Part shown: piece after piece, positions 23,460 through 32,240 of the stretch
Position numbering within the stretch: the stretch's first letter is position 1
Layout: the number at the start of each line of letters is the position of its first letter
NCBI RefSeq assembly: GCF_000737325.1
Contig: NZ_CP011125.1
Span: 2,170,001 to 2,234,000 of the forward strand
Direction: 5' to 3'
Origin: Sandaracinus amylolyticus
GTDB lineage: Bacteria > Myxococcota_A > Polyangia > Polyangiales > Sandaracinaceae
Length of the DNA stretch: 64,000 bases
The notes under the pieces: model-generated
Seen by the model: the letters and a program-made list of their open reading frames with translations, nothing else
The model's database searches: none
Told to the model about the DNA's origin: nothing
Translations under genes and position numbers: made by a program

Positions 23460-24335
23460 TCAGCTCGTCGTCGGTGCGCGCGGTCGCGCGACGATCGCGG
23501 TGCCGATCGCGATCGACGTCGCGCCGGCGAGCGTCCACGCGGTCGGCGTCTCGCGGAACAGCACGACGCCGAAGATCACGGCGAAGAGGATCTGCACGTA
23601 GCTCACCGCGGTCGCGCGCGCGGCGGGCTCGAGGTGCAGCGCCTCGGTCATCTTCACCTGGCCGATCTGGGTGAACACGCCGACGCCGAGCAGCACGAGC
23701 CACTCGAACGGCGTCGGCCACTGCCACACCGGGATCACGAGCGGGAGCGTGAGCGGCACGGTCAGCATCGGGAACTGCAGCACCACGACGAGCGGATGCT
23801 CGGTCGCGCGCAGCTTGCGCACCACGACGTAGACCGACGCTGCGACGATCGCGCCGAGCACCGCGACCCCGAGCGCGATCGGATCGAGCGCGCGCTCCTC
23901 GCCGCCGAAGAGGAACGTCGGACGCGACACCAACACCACGCCGCCGAGGCCCAGCGCGATGCCCGCGAGATCGCTCCGGCGCAGCGGCTCGTGCAGGAAG
24001 ATCGCCGCGGCGACGGCGACCATCAGCGGGTTCGTCAGCTGGATCACCGTCGCGTCAGCGAGCGGCAGGCGCGTGACCGCGAAGTAGTAGCAGTGGAGCC
24101 CCACGAACCCGAGCAGCCCGCGCACCACGAGCCACTTGCGATCGTTGCCCCAGGGCGAGATCCCCGCGCGCTTCACCGCCCACCACGAGAGCGCGAGCGT
24201 GACGATCCCGCGCACCATCGTGATCTGGACGCTCGAGAGGCGCTCTCCCGCGAGCTTCACGAGCGCGCTCATCACGCTGAACGCGAGCGCGCTGAGGAGC
24301 ATCGCGCGGATGCCGGGGCTCAGGAACTGCTGCAC
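23460..24335 (-). CDS. DMT-superfamily (EamA) transporter
   Basis: A 291-residue inner-membrane protein with about ten transmembrane helices in two EamA repeats (FSVMSALVKLAGERLSSVQI ... FAVTRLPLADATVIQLTNP; second repeat YVVVRKLRATEHPLVVV ... VSYVQILFAVIFGVVLF). The family exports amino acids, purines or other metabolites; the substrate is not predictable. GTG start. It lies downstream of the glycosyltransferase gene on the same strand, separated by a hairpin. Confidence 0.88.
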   Translation of the reverse strand: MQQFLSPGIRAMLLSALAFSVMSALVKLAGERLSSVQITMVRGIVTLALSWWAVKRAGISPWGNDRKWLVVRGLLGFVGLHCYYFAVTRLPLADATVIQLTNPLMVAVAAAIFLHEPLRRSDLAGIALGLGGVVLVSRPTFLFGGEERALDPIALGVAVLGAIVAASVYVVVRKLRATEHPLVVVLQFPMLTVPLTLPLVIPVWQWPTPFEWLVLLGVGVFTQIGQVKMTEALHLEPAARATAVSYVQILFAVIFGVVLFRETPTAWTLAGATSIAIGTAIVARPRAPTTS

Positions 24336-24364
24336 GAGATCGTCTCAGCGTGACGGACGAAGAA

Positions 24365-24392
24365 GGGGCGCGCTCCTTCCGGAACGCGCCCC
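24365..24392 (-). terminator. Hairpin terminator after the glycosyltransferase gene
   Basis: GGGGCGCG / CGCGCCCC, an 8-bp GC stem around a 12-nt loop, lies 21 bp past the stop and is followed on the minus strand by TTCTTCGTCC. Confidence 0.55.
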
Positions 24393-24413
24393 CCACTCGA
24401 TCCGACGGGTCGC

Positions 24414-25856
24414 TCAGCGCGCCTGGTAGAGGCTCAGCCCGCCGACGTACAGGAAGCCGACCATGAAGAGCACGAGGAACGGGATGCTCGCCCACGCGCC
24501 GATCACCACGCCGAGCGCGATCGTCGCGACGAAGTAGAGGCCGAACCCGAACTCGAGCCACGAGAAGAGGTTCTTGCCGGCGCGGTACTTCGCCTTCGTC
24601 CAGCTCTCGGTCTTCTTCACGACGCCGTGCTTCGGCGTGCGGACGAACTCGCTCTCACCGCCGAACAGACCCTCGACCACCGCGCGCGCGTTGTTGAGCG
24701 AGAGACCGATGCCGAGCGCCATCATCAGCGGCAGGCGTCGCACGGCCTCCCAGAGGTTGCCGTACAGCGCGCGGTGCGTCGTCAGGTAGAAGAGCACGAT
24801 CGAGCCGCTGGTCAGCGCGAAGAGCGGCACGTCGAGCAGGAGCAGCTCGGGGCGCGCGATCTGCTGCCGCAGGATCATGTTCGGCAGCTGCAGCATCGCG
24901 AGGATGACGAGGAAGAGGTACGCGAAGTTGTTCGTGAGGTGGAAGACGCACTCGAGCTTGATCTTCCACGGCAGCTTCGCGCGGAGGACGACGGGGAGCA
25001 GCTTCTTCGCGGTCTGCGCCGAGCCCTTCGCCCAGCGGAACTGCTGCGACTTGAAGCTGTTCATCTCGCAGGGCACCTCGGCCGGCGCGAGCGCGTCGGG
25101 CACGTAGACGAAGCGCCATCCGCGCATCTGCGCGCGGAACGAGAGGTCCATGTCCTCGGTGAGCGTGTCGTGCTGCCAGCCGCCCGCGTCGACGATCGCG
25201 GCCTTGCGCCAGATGCCCGCGGTGCCGTTGAAATTGAAGAAGCGGCCCGAGCGATTGCGCGCGATGTGCTCCACCACGAAGTGGCCGTCGAGCATCATCG
25301 ACTGCACGCGCGTGAGCATCGAGTAGTCGCGGTTCAGGTGGCCCCAGCGCGCCTGCACCATGCCGACCGTCGGATCGCTGAAGTGGTGGATCAGGTCCAT
25401 CACGATCGACGTCGTCGGGACGAAGTCGGCGTCGAAGACGAGCAGGTAGTCGCCCTTCGCGACCTTCACGCCGGCCTCGAGCGCGCCCGCCTTGTAGCCG
25501 CTGCGATCCGTGCGGTGGAGATAGACCGCGTCGAAGCCGCGCTCGACGAGCTCCTCGACCTTCGCCTTCGCGATCTGGCGGGTCTCGTCGGTCGAGTCGT
25601 CGAGGACCTGGATCTCCAGCTTGTCCTTCGGGTAGTCGATGCCGGCGACGCTCTCGAGCAGCCGCTCCGCGACGTACATCTCGTTGAACATCGGGAGCTG
25701 CACCGTGACGACGGGCAGATCCTTGAACTTCGAGGCGGGGCGTGGCGCCTGGTGGCGGTGCTTCCAGTAGAGGAAGAGGAGCTGCCCGCGGTGGAACCCG
25801 TACACGGCGAGCACACCGAGCACGAGCATGTAGAGGGCGATGACCGCGATTTCCAC
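24414..25856 (-). CDS. Processive family-2 glycosyltransferase, membrane-bound
   Basis: A 480-residue inner-membrane glycosyltransferase. One N-terminal helix is followed by a GT-A catalytic domain with the complete processive signature: DDS, D-A-D in VFDADF, TED in LTEDMD and Q-Q-F-R-W (QxxRW). About four to five transmembrane helices follow. This is the architecture of cellulose synthase-like enzymes and of ceramide glucosyltransferase-type enzymes, which build a beta-glycan or a glycolipid. No PilZ domain or other exopolysaccharide genes are adjacent. GTG start, with a good promoter just upstream. Divergent from the TonB-receptor run. Confidence 0.9.
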   Translation of the reverse strand: MEIAVIALYMLVLGVLAVYGFHRGQLLFLYWKHRHQAPRPASKFKDLPVVTVQLPMFNEMYVAERLLESVAGIDYPKDKLEIQVLDDSTDETRQIAKAKVEELVERGFDAVYLHRTDRSGYKAGALEAGVKVAKGDYLLVFDADFVPTTSIVMDLIHHFSDPTVGMVQARWGHLNRDYSMLTRVQSMMLDGHFVVEHIARNRSGRFFNFNGTAGIWRKAAIVDAGGWQHDTLTEDMDLSFRAQMRGWRFVYVPDALAPAEVPCEMNSFKSQQFRWAKGSAQTAKKLLPVVLRAKLPWKIKLECVFHLTNNFAYLFLVILAMLQLPNMILRQQIARPELLLLDVPLFALTSGSIVLFYLTTHRALYGNLWEAVRRLPLMMALGIGLSLNNARAVVEGLFGGESEFVRTPKHGVVKKTESWTKAKYRAGKNLFSWLEFGFGLYFVATIALGVVIGAWASIPFLVLFMVGFLYVGGLSLYQAR

Positions 25857-25887
25857 GCGGCCTGGGTACCACGGCGATTGTCACCGA

Positions 25888-25915
25888 ATTGTACTCAATG
25901 GTCGTGCTCTGTCTC
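25888..25915 (-). promoter_or_regulatory. Promoter of the glycosyltransferase gene
   Basis: On the minus strand GAGACA (25915-25910), a 16-bp spacer and TACAAT (25893-25888), the best -10 match in the window. The leader would be about 25 nt. The 25857-26082 intergenic region is richer in A+T than its surroundings. Confidence 0.55.
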
Positions 25916-26015
25916 GGTGCGTCACGGAAAATCCCGAATGGTTATGCGGTGTGTAGAGCGTCAAGACCGCATCTCGAGATTGTTTCGTGAGTGTGGATTT
26001 TTTGATGGATCCCGC

Positions 26016-26030
26016 ATCCCGCGTTGGGAT
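26016..26030. promoter_or_regulatory. Inverted repeat upstream of the TonB-receptor gene
   Basis: ATCCC-GCGTT-GGGAT, preceded by a direct repeat of ATCCCGC. A possible -35 TTGATG (26002-26007) and a -10 TGGGAT (26025-26030) overlap it, so it could be an operator. The promoter match is weak. Confidence 0.35.
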
Positions 26031-26082
26031 ACGTTGTCGATAGAACGTTGCATCTTGAGTGTCGCGCCGAGGAGGGAGCCTG

Positions 26083-28512
26083 GTGCGATTCGGGGGGTGC
26101 GCTCGGGCCTTCGTGGTCGCGTCGCTGATCGTCGGCGCGCCGCCGTCGGTCCGCGCGCAGCGAGCAGAGAGCGAAGCGCCGCAGGACGAGAGCCCGCCGT
26201 CGTCGCCGGACGTGCCGAGCGACGGAGGGTCGGAGTCGGACGTGGCGCCGGGCTCGGATTCGGGCGCGCCGGATTCCGTTCCGGCGTCGGAGCCGGACGC
26301 GGCTGCGTCGGAGCCCGACGCGGCTGCGTCGGAGCCGGACGTGGTCTCGGCTCCGGGCGCGGCGACCGAGTCGCCGAGCGAGCCCGAGGTCGCGGCCGAG
26401 ACGGTCGAGCCCGATCCCGGCGCGATCGAAGACTTCGATCTCGAGTCGCTCCTCCGCGATCCCGTCGTGACGTCGAGCGGTGGCGAGGCCGAGGAGCGCG
26501 TCGTCGCGTCGGGCAACGTCGTCGTCATCCGTCGCGAGGACTTCACGCGCAACGGGTGGCGCACCGTCGCGGACGCGCTCGCGTCGCAGGCGGGCATCTA
26601 CGTCGTCGACGATCTCGTCGTGCCCTCGGTCGGCGTGCGTGGCGTGACCGGTGGTCTGCGCGCGGGCACGCGCATCGTGCGCGTGATGATCAACGGCGTG
26701 CCGGTCGGGTTCCTCCCCGATCTGACTGCGTTCCTCGGCTCGGAGTTCATCCCGATCGAGCTCGTCGAGCGCGTCGAGATCGTGCAGGGCCCGCTCTCCG
26801 CGGTGTACGGCGCGAACGCGTTCCTCGCGACGGTGAACGTCATCACGCGCGACGCGACGGAGCAGAGCACGACCGAGGCCGCGGGGCGTTTCCTCCTCAC
26901 GAACGGCAATCCGGGGTTCGGGCTCTCGGCCGCGACGATCCAGGGCGGCGCCGACTGGGGCGTCGTGCTCGGCTTCTCCGCGGACTGGATCGATCGCAGC
27001 GGGCTGCGGATCACGCCGACGTTCGTCTCCCAGGACGCGACGCTCGAGCGTTATCGCTTCCTCTTCGCGGATCGCACGCAGGGCGACGCGAGCACGCCGA
27101 TGAGCGGCTTCGCGCAGGTGCACCTCGGCGGGATCCGCGGCGCGTACGGTCGCTTCACGCTGCAGGGCGGCGTGCAGCGGCTCGACTCGATGGCCGAGCT
27201 GCAGGTGAGCTCGGTGCTCTCGCATCGCAGCCGCGTCGCGATCGACAACTTCTGGATCGATCTGCGCCACGAGGCCGAGTGGTCCGAGCTCGTGTCGACG
27301 ACGATCGACGTCGGGTACTCGACGGGCGGACCGACGCGCGACATGCGCCTCGCGCTCGCGCAGAACCACGACGCGACGTGGCGCCCGCAGTTCGGATACG
27401 ACGCGTTCAACGCGAGCGCCGCCGTGGTGATCTCGCCGCTCGGTCGTCAGCTCTCGTTCCGCGTGGCGGCGGATCTGCTCGTCGACCTCGAGAACATCCT
27501 CTACTACCGGCAGACGTTCAGCGCGCCGGGCGAGGGTGGTGAGCCGCCGGCGACGATCGATCTGATCTCGCCCTCGACCGATCGCGAGCAGACGATCACC
27601 GACTTCGGCGTGTCGCTCGGCGTCGCGAGCGTGCCGCTGCCGACCGAGCTCCCGGGGCTGCGCCTCACCGGCGATCTGCGCGTGGATCTGATCCGCTACG
27701 GGCCGATCGAGTACCCGGCGCAGGTGAGCTGGCGCGCGGGCGTGATCTACCAGTGGTCGCCCGAGGTCACGACGAAGATCGTCGGCGGGCAGGCGTTCCA
27801 GACTCCTTCGGGCGTGCTGATGTTCGCGCAGGGCGGGTTCGGCATCGCGAACAACGTCCTCGGCAACTTCGACGTGAACGTGCTCGGCGTGCCGCCGCTG
27901 CGGCCGCAGGTCGTCACCGGTGCCGAGGCGATCGCGAGCCTCGAGCTGCTCGATCGCGCGCTCGCGATCGACGCGGGGCTCTACGTGCAGAGCGTCGACG
28001 ATCGCATCGTGTTCAACCAGCTCGCGACCGACTTCGTGGCGGTGAACGAGGCGCAGGCGACCTCGATGGGCGTGTTGCTCAGCGCGCGGCTCACCGTCGA
28101 TCGGCTGAGCGCGTGGACGAACGTGACCGGCGGCGTGCAGGTGCTGGAGAGCGGGATCTCGACGCGACCGCCGCCGCAGTACCCGTCGATCTTCGGCGCG
28201 TCCGGCTTCGACGTCACGATCTCGGAGATCCACGTGCGCGCGGGCGCGGGCGTGCGCTGGGCGGGAGAGCGCGGCGCGACGCAGAGCAATTCGCTGCTCA
28301 ACGACGGTCGCGCGTACACGCTCGATCCGTACGCGCTCATCGATCTCACGCTGAGCACCGTCGACCTGCGCGTGCTCGGCGAGAGCGAGACGCGCATCGT
28401 CGTCGCGATCCGGAACCTGCTCGATACGCGCTACTCCGAGCCCTACTTCGCCGGCTACGACCTGCCGAGCCAGGGGCGGACGATGTGGATCGAGCTGCGG
28501 CAGGTCTTCTGA
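26083..28512 (+). CDS. TonB-dependent outer-membrane receptor
   Basis: An 809-residue receptor. Signal peptide (ARAFVVASLIVGAPPSVRAQ), then an acidic Ser/Pro/Asp-rich linker with three 7-residue repeats (ASEPDAA type), then a plug domain (VVIRREDFTRNGWRTVADAL, RIVRVMINGVPVG, IELVERVEIVQGPLSAVYGA) and a long beta-barrel ending in LRQVF with terminal aromatic Phe. It should take up or sense a TonB-energised ligand. The GTG at 26083 has GGAGGG 7 nt upstream and was preferred over a GTG 24 nt earlier. The next gene begins 15 nt after its stop. Confidence 0.9.
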   Translation: MRFGGCARAFVVASLIVGAPPSVRAQRAESEAPQDESPPSSPDVPSDGGSESDVAPGSDSGAPDSVPASEPDAAASEPDAAASEPDVVSAPGAATESPSEPEVAAETVEPDPGAIEDFDLESLLRDPVVTSSGGEAEERVVASGNVVVIRREDFTRNGWRTVADALASQAGIYVVDDLVVPSVGVRGVTGGLRAGTRIVRVMINGVPVGFLPDLTAFLGSEFIPIELVERVEIVQGPLSAVYGANAFLATVNVITRDATEQSTTEAAGRFLLTNGNPGFGLSAATIQGGADWGVVLGFSADWIDRSGLRITPTFVSQDATLERYRFLFADRTQGDASTPMSGFAQVHLGGIRGAYGRFTLQGGVQRLDSMAELQVSSVLSHRSRVAIDNFWIDLRHEAEWSELVSTTIDVGYSTGGPTRDMRLALAQNHDATWRPQFGYDAFNASAAVVISPLGRQLSFRVAADLLVDLENILYYRQTFSAPGEGGEPPATIDLISPSTDREQTITDFGVSLGVASVPLPTELPGLRLTGDLRVDLIRYGPIEYPAQVSWRAGVIYQWSPEVTTKIVGGQAFQTPSGVLMFAQGGFGIANNVLGNFDVNVLGVPPLRPQVVTGAEAIASLELLDRALAIDAGLYVQSVDDRIVFNQLATDFVAVNEAQATSMGVLLSARLTVDRLSAWTNVTGGVQVLESGISTRPPPQYPSIFGASGFDVTISEIHVRAGAGVRWAGERGATQSNSLLNDGRAYTLDPYALIDLTLSTVDLRVLGESETRIVVAIRNLLDTRYSEPYFAGYDLPSQGRTMWIELRQVF
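26284..26346 (+). repeat. 21-bp in-frame tandem repeat in the TonB-receptor linker
   Basis: Three copies of GCGTCGGAGCCGGACGCGGCT (26284, 26305, 26326) encode ASEPDAA. As the unit is a multiple of three, copy-number change would alter linker length without breaking the frame. Confidence 0.85.
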
Positions 28513-28526
28513 TGCGGGAGGGCTCG

Positions 28527-30047
28527 ATGCGCTCGTCCACGATCGCCGTCGTCGTCGTCGCGCTCGCGCTCGGGTGTGCGCCCGACGACGCGACGCGCGC
28601 GGGGCCGAACGTCGTCACGATCGGCGCGGTGATCGATCAGACGGGATCGAACGCGCGGCCGCAGTGGCGAGACGCAGCCGAGCTCGCGATCGCGCACGCG
28701 AACCGCGGGCTCGAGCTGGCCGGTGGGCACCGCGATCTGCGCTTCGAGCTGCGGTTCAGCGACTCGAGCGGCGTGCCGCGCGTCGCGATGGACCGCGCGC
28801 TCGCGATGACGCGCGACCACGCGGTGGCCGGGCTGATCACCGACACCACCGAGGACGTGCTCGCGATCGCGGGGACGCAGTACGACCCCGAGGTCGACGA
28901 CGTCGGCGTGCCGATCGTGTGCATGGCGTGCACGTCGCCGGAGCTCGGCGATCCGATCGCGGCCGATCCCGACTTCGTGCGCCAGCAGGCGATGCGCGAT
29001 CGTGATCACTGGGTGTGGCGCACCGCGGCGGACTCCGATCCCGAAGCGGTCGCGCTGCTCCACGCTGCGCGCGCGCTCGGCGATCGTGGCGACACGAACG
29101 GCGACGGCGTGTGGAAGGTCGCGTTCTACGTCGTCGACGACGAGTTCGGGAACGGCTTCTTCGAGGGCATCCAGCGCGCGCGCGATCGCAGCTACCCGCT
29201 GATCGATCCGACGGGCGACTTCATCCGAGGCGGGCTGCGCCTCGAGATCGTGCGGCACGCGCCCGACATCGACGCGAACACGCATCGCTGGGACGCGGAC
29301 CTCGCGGCGCTCACCGACGATCGCAACGAAGAGCCCGAGGTGAACCCCGGCGTGTCGCGCCCGGGCGAGCCGCTACCGGACTTCGTGATCGACGGAGAGC
29401 CCGACGCGATCGTCGAGATCACGTTCCCGCTCTTCGCGGCATCGATCACGCGCGCGTACGTGCAGGCCGGTGACGAGGTGCGCGCGATGCCGTTCCTCCA
29501 TCATCACAACTGGCGGCACGAGACCACGCTGGTGCGCCTCGTCGGCTTCGATACCGATGGTCAGGAGGGCGTGTCGCACGCCGTGCTCGACAACTGCCAG
29601 ACGTCGGGCCGCACGTTCGCGGAGTCGATGCGCGACGAGGTCGGTCACGAGGCCGGCATCTGGGACGCGCAGACCTACGACGCGGCGATGGCGCTGATGC
29701 TCGCGACGTTGATCGCGATCGAGGAGACCGATCCCGCGACGAACGCGCAGGTCGAGGGCACTGCGGTGCGCGACGCGCTCGCGCGTGTGTCGTCGGGCGA
29801 CGCCGCGGCGACGACGATCGTCGCGGGGCCGGAGGGCTTCGCCGAGGCGGTGCGCGCGATCCGCGACGGTACGCCGATCGAGTACGAGGGCGCGTCGGGG
29901 CCGGTCGACTTCGATGCCGCGGGCGACGTCCGCAACAACTTCGTGCACTACCGCGTCGAGGGCGCGCGCTTCGTGGATCAGCGCACGTTCGGGTGCGTCG
30001 CGGATCCCGAGGGCTGCGCCGTGGTCGAGGGAGCGTGCGGGCTCTGA
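28527..30047 (+). CDS. Periplasmic solute-binding lipoprotein (amino-acid/ligand type)
   Basis: A 506-residue lipoprotein (lipobox LALGC) with a type I periplasmic-binding fold of the branched-chain amino acid/ANF-receptor sort: TIGAVIDQTGSNARPQWRDAAELAIAHAN, VAGLITDTTEDVLAIA, VPIVCMACTSPELGD. A 35-residue Asp/Glu/Pro-rich insertion (DRNEEPEVNPGVSRPGEPLP region) interrupts the second lobe. ATG 28527 has GGGAGG upstream; ATG 28512 overlaps the receptor stop and would add 5 residues. No permease or ATPase gene is present, so it may hand ligand to a sensor rather than a transporter (inference). Confidence 0.85.
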   Translation: MRSSTIAVVVVALALGCAPDDATRAGPNVVTIGAVIDQTGSNARPQWRDAAELAIAHANRGLELAGGHRDLRFELRFSDSSGVPRVAMDRALAMTRDHAVAGLITDTTEDVLAIAGTQYDPEVDDVGVPIVCMACTSPELGDPIAADPDFVRQQAMRDRDHWVWRTAADSDPEAVALLHAARALGDRGDTNGDGVWKVAFYVVDDEFGNGFFEGIQRARDRSYPLIDPTGDFIRGGLRLEIVRHAPDIDANTHRWDADLAALTDDRNEEPEVNPGVSRPGEPLPDFVIDGEPDAIVEITFPLFAASITRAYVQAGDEVRAMPFLHHHNWRHETTLVRLVGFDTDGQEGVSHAVLDNCQTSGRTFAESMRDEVGHEAGIWDAQTYDAAMALMLATLIAIEETDPATNAQVEGTAVRDALARVSSGDAAATTIVAGPEGFAEAVRAIRDGTPIEYEGASGPVDFDAAGDVRNNFVHYRVEGARFVDQRTFGCVADPEGCAVVEGACGL

Positions 30048-30073
30048 TGCCGCGCACGCGAGGGGAGGGGACG

Positions 30074-31486
30074 ATGGCGAAGAAGAACGGAGCTCGATCG
30101 CCGCTGTCGCGTCGTGGGTTCCTTCGCACGAGCGCGAGCGCGGCGGGCGCCGCGGGGCTCGCGGCGAGCGGGATCGGTTCGCTGGTCGGCTGCGGCGGCG
30201 ACGACGACGTGCCGATGACGACGCCCGACGCGGGCCGTCGCGAGACGCAGCTGCGGATCCTCGGCTGGACGCACTTCGTGCCGGGGCACGACGTGTGGTT
30301 CGATCGCTTCGCGCGCGAGTGGGGCGAGGCGAACGGCGTGGAGGTCGTCGTCGAGCGCGTGCCGTTCAACATGGTGCGGCCGACGTTCATGGCGGAGATG
30401 GAGTCGGGCACCGGGCACGACATCTACGAGTGGCCGACGCCGCAGGCGGATCTCGAGCCGCACGTCGTCTCGCTGAACGAGATGATGACGGAGCTCGAGG
30501 CGCGGCACGGGACGATGATCCCGCTCTGTCGTCAGAGCTGCTTCAACCCGCGCACCAACAACTTCTACGCGCTGAACCACGGGTGGGCGCCGGACCCTGC
30601 GAACTTCCGCAGCTCGCTGTGGAGCGCGGTCGGCATGCCGCAGGGCCCGAGCACGTGGCAGCAGCTGCTCGAGGGCGGCCGTCAGATCAAGACGGCGATG
30701 GACGTGCACGTCGGCATCGGGCTCGCGGGCAGCGATCCCGATGCGAACATGGCGTGCCGCGCGCTGCTGTGGTCGTACGGCGCGAGCGTGCAGAGCGCGA
30801 GCGCCGAGGTCGTGATCAACTCGCCGCAGTCGATCGCGGCGGTCGAGTTCATGCGCGAGCTGTACGCGGACACGATGGTGCCCGAGGTGCTCGCGTGGGG
30901 CGCGGCGGACAACAACATCGCGCTCGTCGAGGGGCGCGCGTCGTACATCATCAATTCGATCTCGGCGTACCGCACCGCGCAGACGAACGTGCCGGCGACT
31001 GCCGCCGACGTCTTCTTCGGTCGCGCGCTGATGGGGCCGGCGACCGCGCTCGTCGGCGCGCACGCGAACGTGTCGATGATGGTCGCGCGCCACGCGCGGA
31101 ACCCGAACGCCGCGCAGGACTTCATGCTCCACCTCGTCGAGCGCTACAACGAGGTCGTCTACAACTCGGCGCTCTACAACCTCCCGGCGTTCCCGAGCAC
31201 GACGCCGCAGCTCACGGGCGACGACGGGTGGCTCGCGCAGGACCCGTTCGAGTCGCAGCCCGCGGACAAGCTCTCGCTGCTCACGGACGCGGAGTCGTGG
31301 AGCACGAACGTCGGGTATCCGGGCGCGGCGAACCCGGCGGTCGGCGAGGTGCTCGCGAGCGGCATCGTGCCCCAGATGTTCCTGCGCGCCGCGAACGGCG
31401 AGATGACGTCGGAGCAGGCCGTGCAGTGGGCCGAGGATCAGATCGCGCCCATCTACGAGCGCTGGCGCGCGGAGGGGCTGATTTGA
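30074..31486 (+). CDS. Tat-exported extracellular solute-binding protein
   Basis: A 470-residue binding protein with a twin-arginine signal (S12-R-R-G-F-L17) followed by a hydrophobic segment and a lipobox-like GSLVGC, so it is probably exported folded and lipidated. The mature part follows the sugar-type (family 1) solute-binding pattern: ETQLRILGWTHFVPGHDVWF, NGVEVVVERVPF, EMESGTGHDIYEW, LVEGRASYIINSISAY. The ATG at 30074 has GGGGAGGGG upstream; an earlier ATG (30047) overlaps the previous stop. It is the third gene of the run, and again no ABC membrane components are nearby. Confidence 0.87.
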   Translation: MAKKNGARSPLSRRGFLRTSASAAGAAGLAASGIGSLVGCGGDDDVPMTTPDAGRRETQLRILGWTHFVPGHDVWFDRFAREWGEANGVEVVVERVPFNMVRPTFMAEMESGTGHDIYEWPTPQADLEPHVVSLNEMMTELEARHGTMIPLCRQSCFNPRTNNFYALNHGWAPDPANFRSSLWSAVGMPQGPSTWQQLLEGGRQIKTAMDVHVGIGLAGSDPDANMACRALLWSYGASVQSASAEVVINSPQSIAAVEFMRELYADTMVPEVLAWGAADNNIALVEGRASYIINSISAYRTAQTNVPATAADVFFGRALMGPATALVGAHANVSMMVARHARNPNAAQDFMLHLVERYNEVVYNSALYNLPAFPSTTPQLTGDDGWLAQDPFESQPADKLSLLTDAESWSTNVGYPGAANPAVGEVLASGIVPQMFLRAANGEMTSEQAVQWAEDQIAPIYERWRAEGLI

Positions 31487-31601
31487 TCGTCGGCGCGCGA
31501 GCGTGGCTGTGCGACGTGGTGCGCGTGAATCGACGCGTCCGCGCTCACGTCTTCGCTCGTCGCGCGGCTCGCCGCGATTACCATCGTCATCTCGAGATCG
31601 G

Positions 31602-32204
31602 ATGAGGAAGCTCGCCGCCACGTTCCTGGTCGTGCTCCTCGCGTCGGTTGTGCCCGTCGCGACGGTGGAGTCCGTGCTGCCGGCGATCGCCCAGGCGCAG
31701 GACGCGTCGCGCGAGGCGGCGCTCATCCTGCGGATCCTCTCGTACGATCGGAACCTCGCGCAGCGCGCGACGAACGGGCGCGTCGCCGTGCTGATCGTCT
31801 ACCAGCAGGGCAACGGCGCGTCGGAGGCGGAGCGCTCGCGCGTCGTGACCGCGCTGAACGCGCTCGGCGCGCGCACGACCGTCAGCAACATGCAGGCGCG
31901 CGCGGTGGAGCACGCGTTCCGCGATCGCGCGACGCTGGTGCAAGCGGCGCGCACGGCGGGCGCGACCGCGATCTTCGTGTGCGGTGGGCTCGGCGGTGCG
32001 GCGCAGCAGATCTCGCAGGCCGCGCGTGAGGCGCGCACGCTCTCGATGACGTCGGAGAGCGAGGGCGTGCGTCGCGGCGGGCTCGGCGTCGGGCTCGTCG
32101 CGGATGGCTCGCAGGTGCGCCTCGTGATCAACCTCCCGGCGGTCGAAGCGGAAGGCGCGCGGCTCGACGCGGCGGTGCTGCGGCTCGCCGAAGTCATCCG
32201 CTGA
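31602..32204 (+). CDS. YfiR/DUF4154-like periplasmic protein
   Basis: A 200-residue secreted protein. A signal peptide (MRKLAATFLVVLLASVVPVA) is followed by a domain matching the YfiR pattern: EAALILRILSYDRNL at the start, ATAIFVCGGLG in the middle and VRLVINLPAVEAEGARL plus LLRLAEVI-like ending. YfiR proteins are periplasmic repressors of membrane diguanylate cyclases and often sit beside TonB receptors, as here. No GGDEF partner is in the window. TACCAT 17 nt upstream may be its own -10. The assignment is by pattern and is moderately secure. Confidence 0.7.
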   Translation: MRKLAATFLVVLLASVVPVATVESVLPAIAQAQDASREAALILRILSYDRNLAQRATNGRVAVLIVYQQGNGASEAERSRVVTALNALGARTTVSNMQARAVEHAFRDRATLVQAARTAGATAIFVCGGLGGAAQQISQAAREARTLSMTSESEGVRRGGLGVGLVADGSQVRLVINLPAVEAEGARLDAAVLRLAEVIR

Positions 32205-32240
32205 GCGAGCTCCGCGCGCACGACGTCGGCGAGGGCGCGC

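Noticed and set aside
28527-31486. Two solute-binding genes as part of an ABC importer operon
   Set aside because: No permease or ATPase gene lies on either strand nearby, so an importer cannot be claimed from this window.
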